NCBI RefSeq assembly: GCF_002879865.1 | Contig: NZ_PNXY01000003.1 | Span: forward strand, 124,001 to 188,000 | DNA from: Paraburkholderia rhynchosiae | GTDB taxonomy: Bacteria > Pseudomonadota > Gammaproteobacteria > Burkholderiales > Burkholderiaceae | Reading direction: 5' to 3' | DNA length: 64,000 bases | Shown: positions 1 to 9,163 of the stretch, one piece after another | Layout: every line of letters begins with the position of its first letter | Numbering within the stretch: position 1 is the first letter of the stretch | Notes under the pieces: generated by a model | Databases searched by the model: none | Told to the model about the DNA's origin: nothing | Seen by the model: the letters and a program-made list of their open reading frames with translations, nothing else | Translations under genes and position numbers: made by a program

Positions 1-1290
1 ATTCATCCACTGCGGCCCGTTGTTCGCCGATGAATTCGCCGATGAATTCGCCGACGAGTTCGCCGACGAGTTCGCCGACGAGTTCGCCGATGAAGCCGGC
101 TGAGTTTGCCGCGCCGTATCAGGGCGGCGAGTGCTCGCGATTACGTCGACAGATGCGTAATCATCGATGCCGAGCTGCGACGGCGCGAACGGCGAGTACG
201 AGCCCGCAGTCGACGGCTTTATGAATGTCTGCGGCGCGCGGCTCGGAGTTGCGATGGGCGGCGCGTCGTCGGCTGCGTATAACCGGTGGTTTCTGGCAGC
301 AGCTTTTGCAAGATTGCGTTGGAGAGTCCGCTGATGGTCGTCGGTTTTTGCCACAAGCGGTTTGCGCGCGCGGACGAGCGAGCGGGCTCTTGACGGGCGG
401 AGTTGAGTGATGCTCGTTGCCTGTGCCGGCGCCGCAATGCGAGCTGAAGACGAAGCAGGATTTGAAACCGGAGCTGAAAGCCGACCCGAAGCTAACGCGT
501 TGGCGCCCCGCGGCGCGGATGCTGCACTGACCTCCTGCAGGCTTGCGGCATCGCCGATCGTTTTCGAACTGCCAATGGCATCGCGTAACCGATCCTGCAC
601 GACGGTCCCTTCGCGCTTGGCAACTGCAACGTCGGCGGATTTCATGTCGGTGCCCGGATGCCGGGCACCGGCACCGAACGTCATCCACGCGAGCAGTGCA
701 GCGCTGCCCACTGCACAGGCGCCGCCCGCGAGCCCGTACCACGGCACAACAGATGCGCGACGCGGCGCTTTGGACGGAGGGACCTTCATTGGGGCAAAAG
801 CTCCCGGCAAAGCAGAAGCTCCCGGCAACGGAAAAGCGTTAGGCAAAGCAGAAGCACCGGGCATCGCAGAAGCTTGCGCCAAAGCGGAGGCTTGGGCCAA
901 AGCCGGATCTCCGGCCAAAACGGAAGTCTCCGACAAGCCCCGATCCCTCGAAGCCGCACCGCTCGCAAACCCAAATGCCTCCGTCGCCCGCTCGCCGCCC
1001 GTCCCCCTCGTCGCCGCTCCGATTGCCGAACGAGTACCAACCGTAGCCGCCGTTACACCGACATGCCGTGAGTCGGGAGCCACCCATCGACAGAACGAGC
1101 GGATAGGCTGGTCGCTGAGACTGAACGTTTTCAGCGCCGCTCCATAAAGCCCGTGCAGACCCTTTTCAAAGCAGTGGGTCGGCGCAAGCAGCTTCCATCC
1201 GCGGCCGAAGGGTGCCGGCATATCATTGAACGGGCGCAAGCGCGGCAACGCCATCGCGCCTTCGATCACGGTTAAAGGGGGAGTGGACAT
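1..1290 (-). CDS. Unrecognised membrane-anchored low-complexity protein, N-terminal 430 codons (runs off the left edge)
   Basis: The minus strand is open from an ATG at 1290 to the window edge, so 430 codons are visible and the C-terminus is missing. GGAAGAG lies about 5 bases before the ATG and supports this start; an in-frame GTG at 1398 is possible. Residues 1-60 look folded. They are followed by Ala/Gly/Pro-rich repeats (for example ALAQASALAQASAMPGAS) and then one hydrophobic segment, WYGLAGGACAVGSAALLAW, at about residue 185, consistent with a single-pass inner-membrane anchor. The distal part is low-complexity and ends in six SSAN tetrapeptides. I do not recognise the family and assign no function. 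Rival ORFs on the plus strand have weaker starts and Burkholderia-atypical composition. Confidence 0.6.
   Translation of the reverse strand, partial: MSTPPLTVIEGAMALPRLRPFNDMPAPFGRGWKLLAPTHCFEKGLHGLYGAALKTFSLSDQPIRSFCRWVAPDSRHVGVTAATVGTRSAIGAATRGTGGERATEAFGFASGAASRDRGLSETSVLAGDPALAQASALAQASAMPGASALPNAFPLPGASALPGAFAPMKVPPSKAPRRASVVPWYGLAGGACAVGSAALLAWMTFGAGARHPGTDMKSADVAVAKREGTVVQDRLRDAIGSSKTIGDAASLQEVSAASAPRGANALASGRLSAPVSNPASSSARIAAPAQATSITQLRPSRARSLVRARKPLVAKTDDHQRTLQRNLAKAAARNHRLYAADDAPPIATPSRAPQTFIKPSTAGSYSPFAPSQLGIDDYASVDVIASTRRPDTARQTQPASSANSSANSSANSSANSSANSSANNGPQWMN
23..94. repeat. 12-bp tandem repeat, six copies, encoding SSAN units
   Basis: Six contiguous copies of TTCGCCGAYGAR are visible. 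On the minus strand they read in frame as Ser-Ser-Ala-Asn within the partial protein 1-1290. Because the unit is a multiple of three, copy-number change would alter linker length without breaking the frame. Confidence 0.9.
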
Positions 1291-1553
1291 CGGTCTCTTC
1301 CAGCGGCTCTGCGAGGGGGCGGCAACGGGCATCCCGTGGGTCGATGGGACGAAGGCCTCGGAGCAGTACTCGCGAAACGCCTCACGCGCGCACCACACAA
1401 GCGCACGGCGCGCGTCTGGCGCATGAGCGCCTTACTGAGAGAGCCTTCATCGGAAAGAGAAGATGATGCGCGGAAGCAAACGATGTAGCACTCGGACAAT
1501 TCGCAAAATGACGGCCGATTGATTCTCCTGGATCGCGGCATCCAGGACATAGA

Positions 1554-2114
1554 TCAAACGCTCGACCGGTCCAATCGATAAACATAGCGCAACGCAGTAA
1601 TATCCGCGCCGCCCATCTGATCCGGTTCGGCGCCCACAAACTGCCAGCCTTGCCGTTCGTAGAAGCCAATCGCCGGCACATTGCCTTCGAGCACGTACAA
1701 ATATAACTGCGCCTCGCCTTGCGCGCGTGCCCAGTCTTCGGCGGCGCGCATCAGCAGTTTGCCGACGCCCATGCCCTGATACGCCGGCAATGCATGCAGG
1801 TTGTCGAGCAGCACGCCCCATGCGGACTCCGGCTGACGTTCAACGCAGACGAAGCCGATCGGCTCCCCGTCGAGCTCGGCAATCAGCACCATGCGGCGCT
1901 CGCCGCCCGGTGCGCTCATGCGCGCCGCCCAATAGGCGGCGCGTTCCAGCGTGACTTCGCCGTCCAGAAATGCGTCCGGCAGCAGGCCGCGATAAGTGGC
2001 GCGCCAACTCGTGCTATGGATCGAGGCGATAAGCGCGGCATCTTCGACGGTTGCGGGGCGCAGCGAAAGAGCGGGGGCGGTTTGCATCGGGACGGTCATC
2101 AACGGAAATTGCAT
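1554..2114 (-). CDS. GNAT-family N-acetyltransferase
   Basis: This 186-residue protein has the GNAT fold order: an N-terminal strand and helix (LRPATVEDAALIASIH), a central substrate region, the acetyl-CoA loop YQGMGVGKLLMRAAEDWA (Q-x-x-G-x-G/A motif A) at about residues 115-132, and the C-terminal GFYERQGWQFVG motif typical of small-molecule acetyltransferases. It should transfer an acetyl group from acetyl-CoA to an amine; the substrate cannot be told. ATG 2114 gives the longest form. ATG 2099 is an alternative, and neither has a clear Shine-Dalgarno sequence. The gene stands alone between the hypothetical gene at 1290 and the divergent MFS gene. Confidence 0.88.
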   Translation of the reverse strand: MQFPLMTVPMQTAPALSLRPATVEDAALIASIHSTSWRATYRGLLPDAFLDGEVTLERAAYWAARMSAPGGERRMVLIAELDGEPIGFVCVERQPESAWGVLLDNLHALPAYQGMGVGKLLMRAAEDWARAQGEAQLYLYVLEGNVPAIGFYERQGWQFVGAEPDQMGGADITALRYVYRLDRSSV

Positions 2115-2395
2115 GGCGCAATTTTAACGGCCGCGAGCGACGGCGCCGGCCGTAATGAAAATGTAGGGCATACGCAACAGTGCCATCGACGGTAACATTA
2201 CGCGGCGCGGGCTCCGGCGGACTTACAACGTTTACCCTGATACCGCGCGAGTGTCTTTTGCCTCAGAATTCGGCGCCCCCGGCGCGGCTCATTCCTCATT
2301 CATTTGCCTGTGGCATCCGCCCGCTCAACGCGGTGGATCGTTTCAACTGCCAGATCGCCGCCGGTTTGTGCGGCGCCGGCTTATCAGAGAACGTC

Positions 2396-3697
2396 ATGTC
2401 TACAGCGTCACACGCTATCTCCTCGTCGCAAGAATCCAAGGTCAAGACAGTCTTCCGCGTGGTCAGCGGCAACTTTCTCGAGATGTACGATTTCATGGTC
2501 TACGGCTACTACGCGTCCGCGATCGCCAAGACCTATTTCCCGAGCGGCAGCGAATTCGCATCGTTGATGCTCTCGCTGTCGGTGTTCGGCGCCGGCTTCC
2601 TGATGCGTCCGCTCGGCGCAATCGTCCTCGGTGCCTATATCGACCATTACGGACGGCGCAAGGGCCTCATCCTCACGCTAGGGCTGATGGCGCTCGGCAC
2701 GCTCACGGTGGCGTCCATTCCCGGCTACGCGACGATCGGCCTGCTCGCACCGGTGCTCGTGCTGCTCGGCCGCCTGTTGCAAGGCTTCTCCGCCGGCGTG
2801 GAGCTGGGCGGCGTCTCGGTGTATCTGTCGGAGATCGCGACGAAGGGGCACAAGGGTTTCTACTGCGCGTGGCAGTCCGGCAGCCAGCAGGTCGCGGTGG
2901 TGTTCGCCGCGCTGCTCGGCGTCATGCTCAACAAGATGCTGCCTGCCGACCAGATGGGTGCGTGGGGCTGGCGCGTGCCGTTCCTGATCGGCTGCCTGAT
3001 CGTGCCGTTCCTGTTCATCATTCGCCGCTCGTTGAAGGAAACCGAAGAGTTTTCGGCGCGCAAGCATCGTCCGGGCATGGGCGAGATCATGAAGAGCATG
3101 GCCGCGAACTGGGTCACTGTGCTCGGCGGTATGGGCATGGTCATCATGACCACCGTGTCGTTCTACATGATCACGGCTTACACACCGACCTTCGGCAAGG
3201 AAGTGCTGAAACTGTCGTCGATCGACACGCTCGTCGTCACCGTCTGTATTGGCCTGTCGAACCTGATCTGGCTGCCGCTCGCGGGTGCGCTGTCGGACCG
3301 TATCGGCCGTCGTCCGGTGCTGCTGGCTTTCACGGCGCTTACCATCGTCACCGCTTATCCGGCGCTGCAATGGCTCGTCGCCGAGCCGTCGTTCGCGCGT
3401 CTGCTCGCCGTCGAGTTGTGGTTGTCGTTCCTGTACGGCAGCTATAACGGCGCGATGGTCGTGGCGCTCACCGAAGTCATGCCGGTCGAAGTGCGCACTG
3501 CGGGCTTCTCGCTCGCCTACAGCCTTGCGACGACGATCGGCGGCTTCACGCCCGCTATCTCGACGCTGCTGATTCACTCCACCGGCAACAAGGCCGCGCC
3601 GGGCCTGTTTCTCGGCGCGGCGGCGATCTGCGGTCTGATTGCGACGCTCGTGTTGTACCGCACGCCCGAATCGCGCGATCAATTCAGAGCGGCCTGA
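2396..3697 (+). CDS. MFS metabolite:proton symporter, citrate/tricarballylate (CitA/TcuC-like) type
   Basis: A 433-residue, 12-helix major facilitator. The start region [19 protein letters not shown] and the loop DHYGRRKGL (MFS signature between TM2 and TM3) are typical of the metabolite:H+ symporter branch that imports citrate, tricarballylate or related organic acids across the inner membrane. The second half carries the related loop [13 protein letters not shown] 2396 is preceded by AGAGAA and matches the usual N-terminus. The longer open frame back to 2180 is not family-like. The gene is monocistronic and followed at once by a strong intrinsic terminator. The exact substrate cannot be decided from sequence. 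Confidence 0.9.
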   Translation: MSTASHAISSSQESKVKTVFRVVSGNFLEMYDFMVYGYYASAIAKTYFPSGSEFASLMLSLSVFGAGFLMRPLGAIVLGAYIDHYGRRKGLILTLGLMALGTLTVASIPGYATIGLLAPVLVLLGRLLQGFSAGVELGGVSVYLSEIATKGHKGFYCAWQSGSQQVAVVFAALLGVMLNKMLPADQMGAWGWRVPFLIGCLIVPFLFIIRRSLKETEEFSARKHRPGMGEIMKSMAANWVTVLGGMGMVIMTTVSFYMITAYTPTFGKEVLKLSSIDTLVVTVCIGLSNLIWLPLAGALSDRIGRRPVLLAFTALTIVTAYPALQWLVAEPSFARLLAVELWLSFLYGSYNGAMVVALTEVMPVEVRTAGFSLAYSLATTIGGFTPAISTLLIHSTGNKAAPGLFLGAAAICGLIATLVLYRTPESRDQFRAA

Positions 3698-3740
3698 GTT
3701 CGCGCCGTGTATTGACGCATCGCGCGGTCAGGGCAAACAA

Positions 3741-3777
3741 AAACCCCGCGCTCTTCGAGAGAACGCGGGGTTTTTTT
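3741..3777. terminator. Intrinsic terminator after the MFS gene (probably bidirectional)
   Basis: CCCCGCG and CGCGGGG flank an inner CTCTTCGAGAG hairpin. Seven T follow on the plus strand and an A-run precedes, so it can also stop the convergent TPR gene on the minus strand. Confidence 0.9.
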
Positions 3778-3806
3778 CTGAATGCCGCAACAACGCCAGC
3801 GAGCCG

Positions 3807-5690
3807 TTAGCCGCGGCGCAATTCCTTCGCCACCGCCTCGACCACCTCACGCCATGCACCGGGCCGCGGCTGACGCAGCAGGGTCGCGCTGGCATACCAC
3901 GGGCTGCGCGTGTCGCCGGCACACCAGCGCCAATCGGGCGCGAACGGCAGCATCAGCCACAGCGGCTTGCGCAACGCGCCGGCGAGGTGAGCAATCGACG
4001 TATCGATCGAAACCACCGCGTCGAGCCGCTCGATGATCGCCGCGGTGTCGGCGAAATTGCCAATCCGTTTATCGAACCGATGAATCGACGCGGCACGCGG
4101 ATGCGCGTCCAGCGCGGCGCATTCGTCGGCGCTGAGATCGGGCTGCAGCACGATCCAGTCGATGCCTTCGATCGCGAAGAGCGGGTCGAGCGCGGCGAGC
4201 GGCATCGAACGCGTTTCGTTCTGCTGGATGCGTCCCGACCACGCGAGCCCGATCTTGCGCTTCGCCTGGCCGCCGAGCGAGCCGCGCCATTTGCGCCGAT
4301 ACGCGGGCGGCGCGCTGAGGTAGGGTGTGCGCTCAGGAATGGTGTCGAGCGTCGTGCCGAGCGCGAGCGGCAAGCTCAAGAGAGGGCATTGCAGATCGGC
4401 GGCAGGGCGCGGCGCGCCTCTCGGAATCAATGTCACGCGCCACGCCTGCGCGGCCGGTTCGAGCAGCGGCAGCAATTGCGGCTGCACTTCGAGTACCACG
4501 CGCGCCGCACGTTGCGCGGCCAGCGGGACAAAGCGCGCGAACTGCAAGGTATCGCCGAAACCCTGCTCGGCATGGATCAGCAGCGTGCGCTGTTCGACCG
4601 GCTCGCCATGCCAGCGCGGCAACGTTTCGATTGCCGCTTCAGCGACGGTCTGAAAGCGCCATTCGTATTCCGGCAGCCCGCGCGCGAAATCGCCCAGCGC
4701 TAGCCACGCGAGCGCGCGGTTCATGTGCGCGGACGCGAGATCGGGCTGCACGCGCAGCGCCTGATCGAATGCGCGCACGGCGGTGGCATGCGCGCCCAGC
4801 GCCTGATGTGCGGTGCCGAGGCTCAGCCAGGCGAGCGCGAATTGCGGATCGAGCCCAACGGAACGTTCGAGATACGGGATGGCCTGCGTATGACGCCCGA
4901 GCGCGGTCAGTGCGTTGCCCATGCCGAAGATGGCCGGCGGCAGGTTCGGTTGCAGCGCGAGCGCCGCTTCGAACGACGCAACGGCTTCCGCGTGACGGCC
5001 GGTGGCATCGAACGTATTGGCGAGATTGAAATGTGCGGCGACAAAGCGCGGCTCCGCGGCGAGCGCCGCCTGGAAGCAGGGGATGGCTTCGTCCGCGCGG
5101 TGCAGCGCATTCAACGACATACCCATGTTGTTGAGCGCGCCGGCGTGGCCGGGACGCAGTTCCAGCGTGCGCCGGAACGATGCAATGGCTTGCTCGTGAC
5201 GCCCGAGCGCGTGCAACGCGTTGCCGAGATTGTTGTGCGACGACGCGTCTTCAGGTTGCAGGCGCAACGATCGGCGGAACGCGTCCGCGGCGTCTTCGTG
5301 ACGGCCCGCCGCCGCATACGCGTTGCCCAGGTTGTAGTGGGCCATCGGAAAAGACGGCGCGAGCGTGAGCGCGTTGCGGAACTGGTCGATGGCCTCGTCG
5401 ATCTGGCCGAGCGCCTTCAGCGCGTTGCCGAGGTTCAGTTGCAGCGCGGCGTCTTGCGGGCGCAGGTTGACCGCGCGCCGCACCAGCTCGGCGGCTTCGG
5501 CGTGCTGGCCCTGCTGATGGCGCAGCACGCCCAGCAGGTGCAACGCATCGACGTGCGCGGGATCGCCGTCGAGCGTCGCGCGGTAACCGCGTTCGGCGTC
5601 GTCGAGGCGGCCGTCACGATGCGCCGCGAAAGCGCGGTCAAATACAGGTTGCATGACGGGGATGGCATTCGGGTGAGGCAGAGGCCGCAT
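3807..5690 (-). CDS. TPR protein with C-terminal glycosyltransferase-like domain
   Basis: About 627 residues. The N-terminal two thirds is a run of roughly ten 34-residue tetratricopeptide repeats (recurring LNLGNALKALGQIDEAI, YNLGNAYAAAGRHEDAA, HFNLANTFDATGRHAEA patterns). The C-terminal 270 residues contain HAEQGFGDTLQFARFVPL and VSIDTSIAHLAGALRKPLWL, the layout of TPR proteins with a GT9/GT41-like nucleotide-sugar-binding domain. A role in protein or surface glycan glycosylation is inferred only by family. Start choice is uncertain: ATG 5690 has GGGAA just upstream, and ATG 5654 (MQPVFDRAFAAHRDGR) begins exactly at the first repeat. The open frame continues to 5960 but that extension is not family-like. 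Confidence 0.82.
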   Translation of the reverse strand: MRPLPHPNAIPVMQPVFDRAFAAHRDGRLDDAERGYRATLDGDPAHVDALHLLGVLRHQQGQHAEAAELVRRAVNLRPQDAALQLNLGNALKALGQIDEAIDQFRNALTLAPSFPMAHYNLGNAYAAAGRHEDAADAFRRSLRLQPEDASSHNNLGNALHALGRHEQAIASFRRTLELRPGHAGALNNMGMSLNALHRADEAIPCFQAALAAEPRFVAAHFNLANTFDATGRHAEAVASFEAALALQPNLPPAIFGMGNALTALGRHTQAIPYLERSVGLDPQFALAWLSLGTAHQALGAHATAVRAFDQALRVQPDLASAHMNRALAWLALGDFARGLPEYEWRFQTVAEAAIETLPRWHGEPVEQRTLLIHAEQGFGDTLQFARFVPLAAQRAARVVLEVQPQLLPLLEPAAQAWRVTLIPRGAPRPAADLQCPLLSLPLALGTTLDTIPERTPYLSAPPAYRRKWRGSLGGQAKRKIGLAWSGRIQQNETRSMPLAALDPLFAIEGIDWIVLQPDLSADECAALDAHPRAASIHRFDKRIGNFADTAAIIERLDAVVSIDTSIAHLAGALRKPLWLMLPFAPDWRWCAGDTRSPWYASATLLRQPRPGAWREVVEAVAKELRRG

Positions 5691-5958
5691 TTTCCCACAC
5701 TCGCCGGACCTCGCCCGGTTTGTCCCGTCGTGCGGGTGTCGCCTGGCTCGTGAACACCTGCGCACATGTATGCCAGGAATGAGCGCTGCTAGGGCTTCTT
5801 CCTCACTTCTGCCACCACGGCGAGCGAGTGCTTCCACCGGACTTCGGCCACTTGTTCGGGGAGTCGACTTATTCCCTGCAATACTGGCGGTTAGGTTCAA
5901 CAGAAACGTTGATTTCGGACGAGGCCGAACCGGCCCGCCATGACGCATTGGATTTGCC

Positions 5959-7014
5959 ATGAAAAAAATTGAACAACGGGAAGATGAACACGCGCGTTCG
6001 TGGCGTGACGCGTCCGACCACAGCCACGACGGCGGCCACGGTCGCGACCACGGTCACGGCCACGACCACGACCACGGCGACGGCCACGCCGGACATCACG
6101 ATCACGCCGGCCATCACCATCACCACGCACCCGTCGCAGGCCACGGCTTCGCGTTCGCGCTGGCCGTTGCGCTGAACGTCGTCATCGTCGTGATTCAGGC
6201 TCTGTATGGCGTGCTCGCGCATTCCACGGCGCTGCTCGCCGACGCGGGCCACAATCTCTCCGACGTCCTCGGCCTGCTGCTCGCATGGGGCGCGGCCTGG
6301 CTCGCGACGCGCCGTCCTTCGGCGCGCTATACATTCGGCTTCGGCAGCTCGTCGATTCTCGCGTCGCTGGCGAACGCGGCGCTGCTGCTGTTCGCGTGCG
6401 GCGTGATCGTCGCCGAAGCGATCGGCCGCCTGATGAACCCGGCGCCCGTGGCGGGGCTGGCGGTGTTCGTGGTCGCGGCAGTGGGCATGGTGGTCAACGG
6501 GATTTCTGCGTGGCTCTTCATGCGTGGCCAGAAGGAAGACCTGAACATTCGCGGCGCGTTTCTGCACATGGCAGCCGATGCCGGCGTCTCCGCGGCGGTC
6601 GCGATAAGCGGCCTCGTGATTCTCTACACCAGCTGGACGTGGCTCGACCCGCTGATGAGCCTGCTCGTGGTCGCTGTCGTCGTGTATGGGACGTGGAGCC
6701 TGCTGCGCGATTCGGTGCGCCTCGCGCTCAATGCCGTGCCTTCAGGCGTCGATCTGCAACGCATCCACGACTATCTCGCCGATCAGCCGGGCGTCGAGGA
6801 CGTGCACGATCTCCACGTATGGGCGCTGTCGACGACCGGCAACGCACTCAGCGTGCATCTGGTGATGCCGGCGGGGCATCCCGGCGACGAACGGCTCGAT
6901 GGCATCGTGCTCGCGCTGCGCGAACGCTTTTCGATGCAACACGCAACACTGCAAGTCGACCTCGGTACGACCGATCACCGTTGCGCGATGGATCATTCGC
7001 CGCACGCGCACTGA
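5959..7014 (+). CDS. CDF-family divalent metal cation exporter (CzcD/ZitB type) with a His-rich N-terminus
   Basis: A 351-residue cation diffusion facilitator. The first 62 residues hold more than 20 His in DHGHGHDHDHG-like runs, a probable metal-binding tail. Six transmembrane helices follow. The zinc-site motif HSTALLADAGHNLSDVLG in TM2 and HMAADAGVSAAVA in TM5 give the HxxxD pairs of Zn/Co/Cd exporters. A cytoplasmic C-terminal domain of about 90 residues (VHDLHVWALSTTGNALSVHLVM) carries the conserved HDLHVW motif. It should export Zn or similar metal ions out of the cytoplasm by proton exchange. The start has only a weak SD. It is divergent from the TPR gene and monocistronic. Confidence 0.93.
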   Translation: MKKIEQREDEHARSWRDASDHSHDGGHGRDHGHGHDHDHGDGHAGHHDHAGHHHHHAPVAGHGFAFALAVALNVVIVVIQALYGVLAHSTALLADAGHNLSDVLGLLLAWGAAWLATRRPSARYTFGFGSSSILASLANAALLLFACGVIVAEAIGRLMNPAPVAGLAVFVVAAVGMVVNGISAWLFMRGQKEDLNIRGAFLHMAADAGVSAAVAISGLVILYTSWTWLDPLMSLLVVAVVVYGTWSLLRDSVRLALNAVPSGVDLQRIHDYLADQPGVEDVHDLHVWALSTTGNALSVHLVMPAGHPGDERLDGIVLALRERFSMQHATLQVDLGTTDHRCAMDHSPHAH

Positions 7015-7158
7015 CGCGTGCACGCGAACGTCCGAAGCGGGCGCTCGGGAAGGCCCCCAAACCGTATGCGCAGTAAGCCGCGCAATTGATGCAGCGCGCC
7101 GTTCGGCGCGCGGGCGCGCGGCGTACACTAGAGCGCACTGAGGTCTGCGGAGTTTCGC

Positions 7159-8883
7159 ATGGACGCTGCTGCAAACAATGCGTCGCCGGTCTTGATCGTC
7201 GGGGCAGGTCCGACGGGGTTGGCCGCCGCAATGAGTCTCGCACGCGCTCACATTCCCGTGCGTCTGATCGACCGCGCGATGCAGCCGAACCCCTATTCGC
7301 GGGCAATCGGCATTCAGGCGCGCACGCTCGAACTGCTCGAACAGCATCGGCTCGTTGAGCGGTTTCTCGAATTGGGCCATCGCGCTCGCGTCGCCAATCT
7401 TTTTTCCAACGGCATGCGCCTCGCGCAGCTCGACTTCGATCCGCTGCACACGCGCTATCCGTATCTGCTGTTTCTCGATCAGTCGGTGACTGAGCGTCTG
7501 CTGACCGAGCATCTCGCGACGCTCGGCGTGACGATCGAGCGGGGCGTCGAACTCACGATGTTTTCACAGGGCTCCGTCGGCATTCAGGCGACGCTGCGGC
7601 GCGCCGACGGCCATACGGAGACGCTGCGCCCGTCGTACATGATCGCCGCCGATGGCGCGCACAGCATGATTCGTCACGGGCTGGGCTTGAGCTTCGCGGG
7701 CAAGACGCTCGAGCAGACTTTCCTGCTCGCCGATCTGCACGCCGAAACCGACTGGCCCGACGACGAGTTCCATATCTTCGCTTCCGGCGAGGGTCTCGTC
7801 GCGCTGTTTCCAATGGGCCACGGACGGCATCGGCTGATCGCCGATCATGCGGTGGAGCCGGTCGCTGCCGCTGCGCCGCTTTCGCCGGTCGTGCTCGGCG
7901 AACCTCCGCTGAACCGCGTAAGCGCGCCGTCACTCGAAGAATGCAAGGCGCTGCTCGCGAGGCGCGTGCATGAACGCGTCGATGTATCGGAGTTGGCGTG
8001 GTCGTCGTATTTCCACCTGAACAGCCGGATGGTGGAGCGGCTGCGTGTCGGCCGCATTTTCCTCGCCGGCGACGCCGCGCATGTGCACAGCCCGGCCGGC
8101 GCGCAGGGGATGAACACGGGCATTCAGGAAGCGTTCAATCTCGGCTGGAAGCTCGCGCGCGTATTGAAGGGTGCGGCGCCGGATCGGCTGCTCGACACGT
8201 ACCATCTCGAACGGCATCCCATTGAACGCGATGTGCTGCGCCAAACCGGCTTTATTACGCAGATGGCCGAGGCCGATCATGGACCGCTCAAGCTGCTGCG
8301 CGAACGCGTGATGCCGGTTCTCGCCGCGCTCGGTCCGTTGCGCGACGCCGCGCGCTCGACCATCAGCGAATTATCGATCCAGTACCGGCGCAGTCCGCTC
8401 ACACTTGAGCGGGTGCTCGACGGCGGGCCGCGCGCGGGCGAGCGCGCGCCGGATGCGGTGGTGCATGTGGTCGACGGTCCGCTTGGACGCGCGCCCGGCA
8501 TCGGCTGCATTTACGATCTGCACGACCCTGCGTTTTTCTCGCTGTTTCTGCTCGTGCCGCCATTGCCGGTCGACGAAACGCCGCTCGATCCCGCAGCGAA
8601 ACACGCGCCGCCGCCCGACGCGGAAGTCGAGCGTCTCGCTGCTGAAGTGGAAAGATTGTTGCCTGGCGCCGTGCGCATCTGGCGCGTGACGGACACGACC
8701 GGCGACGGCGGTCCGTCGCTAGCGGAATCGTATGGACGGACGCGGCCGTCGTTCTATCTGGTGCGGCCCGATGGCTACATCAGCGCCCGCGGGCGCAACG
8801 GCTCGGATCTGAACGGCCTGTTGCGGCATTGCGAAACCTGGTTCACGCCGGGTGGGCAAATACCCGAGCCGACGGCTTTATAA
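7159..8883 (+). CDS. FAD-dependent aromatic-ring monooxygenase (PHBH-like, group A)
   Basis: This 574-residue protein has the three flavin hydroxylase fingerprints: GxGxxG (VLIVGAGPTGLAAAMSLA, residues 10-27), the DG motif (YMIAADGAHSMIRHGLGL, near residue 160) and the GD motif (RIFLAGDAAHVHSPAGAQGMN, near residue 290). The C-terminal 150 residues form the thioredoxin-like extension of the phenol hydroxylase/MhpA/pentachlorophenol monooxygenase group. It should hydroxylate an aromatic substrate with NAD(P)H and O2. GGAG lies eight bases before the ATG. No aromatic catabolic genes are next to it, so the substrate is unknown. Confidence 0.88.
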   Translation: MDAAANNASPVLIVGAGPTGLAAAMSLARAHIPVRLIDRAMQPNPYSRAIGIQARTLELLEQHRLVERFLELGHRARVANLFSNGMRLAQLDFDPLHTRYPYLLFLDQSVTERLLTEHLATLGVTIERGVELTMFSQGSVGIQATLRRADGHTETLRPSYMIAADGAHSMIRHGLGLSFAGKTLEQTFLLADLHAETDWPDDEFHIFASGEGLVALFPMGHGRHRLIADHAVEPVAAAAPLSPVVLGEPPLNRVSAPSLEECKALLARRVHERVDVSELAWSSYFHLNSRMVERLRVGRIFLAGDAAHVHSPAGAQGMNTGIQEAFNLGWKLARVLKGAAPDRLLDTYHLERHPIERDVLRQTGFITQMAEADHGPLKLLRERVMPVLAALGPLRDAARSTISELSIQYRRSPLTLERVLDGGPRAGERAPDAVVHVVDGPLGRAPGIGCIYDLHDPAFFSLFLLVPPLPVDETPLDPAAKHAPPPDAEVERLAAEVERLLPGAVRIWRVTDTTGDGGPSLAESYGRTRPSFYLVRPDGYISARGRNGSDLNGLLRHCETWFTPGGQIPEPTAL

Positions 8884-8903
8884 AGCCGCCGGCCGCCGCC
8901 GTT

Positions 8904-9155
8904 TCATGCGATGGAAGGCTCCGCAGGCGTCAGGCGCTCGCGATGTTTGACGAGCGCTTCCTTGACGATATCCGACATCGCGATGCCGCCCGGGTCCGGC
9001 GCATCGAGCGACGCCAGCAACGCGCGCCGCATGCGCGGCTCCCAGAAGCGGCGGATATGATCGGCGACGCCGGTCACAGCTTCTTCGCGATCCGGCATCG
9101 AATCGAAAAAATCGCCGATGCGGTTTGCCATGTCGATCAGATTCTGAGTGTCCAT
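8904..9155 (-). CDS. fdsD: NAD-dependent formate dehydrogenase delta subunit
   Basis: An 83-residue protein with the DUF2524/FdsD-type sequence: a helical N-terminus (NLIDMANRIGDFFDSMP) and the VADHIRRFWEPRMRRALLA motif shared by formate dehydrogenase delta chains. It associates with the FdsABG complex in the cytoplasm. AGGCGAG precedes ATG 9155, and the gene overlaps the end of fdsA by reading its stop (9164) just upstream; a GTG at 9167 is in frame but badly placed. It is last in the operon. Confidence 0.88.
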   Translation of the reverse strand: MDTQNLIDMANRIGDFFDSMPDREEAVTGVADHIRRFWEPRMRRALLASLDAPDPGGIAMSDIVKEALVKHRERLTPAEPSIA

Positions 9156-9163
9156 GGCTCGCC

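Noticed and set aside
23..94. Short tandem repeats that might suggest a CRISPR array
   Set aside because: Units are contiguous 12-mers without spacers and lie in a coding frame; the hexanucleotide array at 60105 likewise has no spacers.
407..1147. 246-codon plus-strand frame with Ala/Lys repeats (GKAEAPG)
   Set aside because: It is the antisense of the repetitive part of the minus-strand gene that is open across 1-1290 with a better ribosome site and a transmembrane segment.
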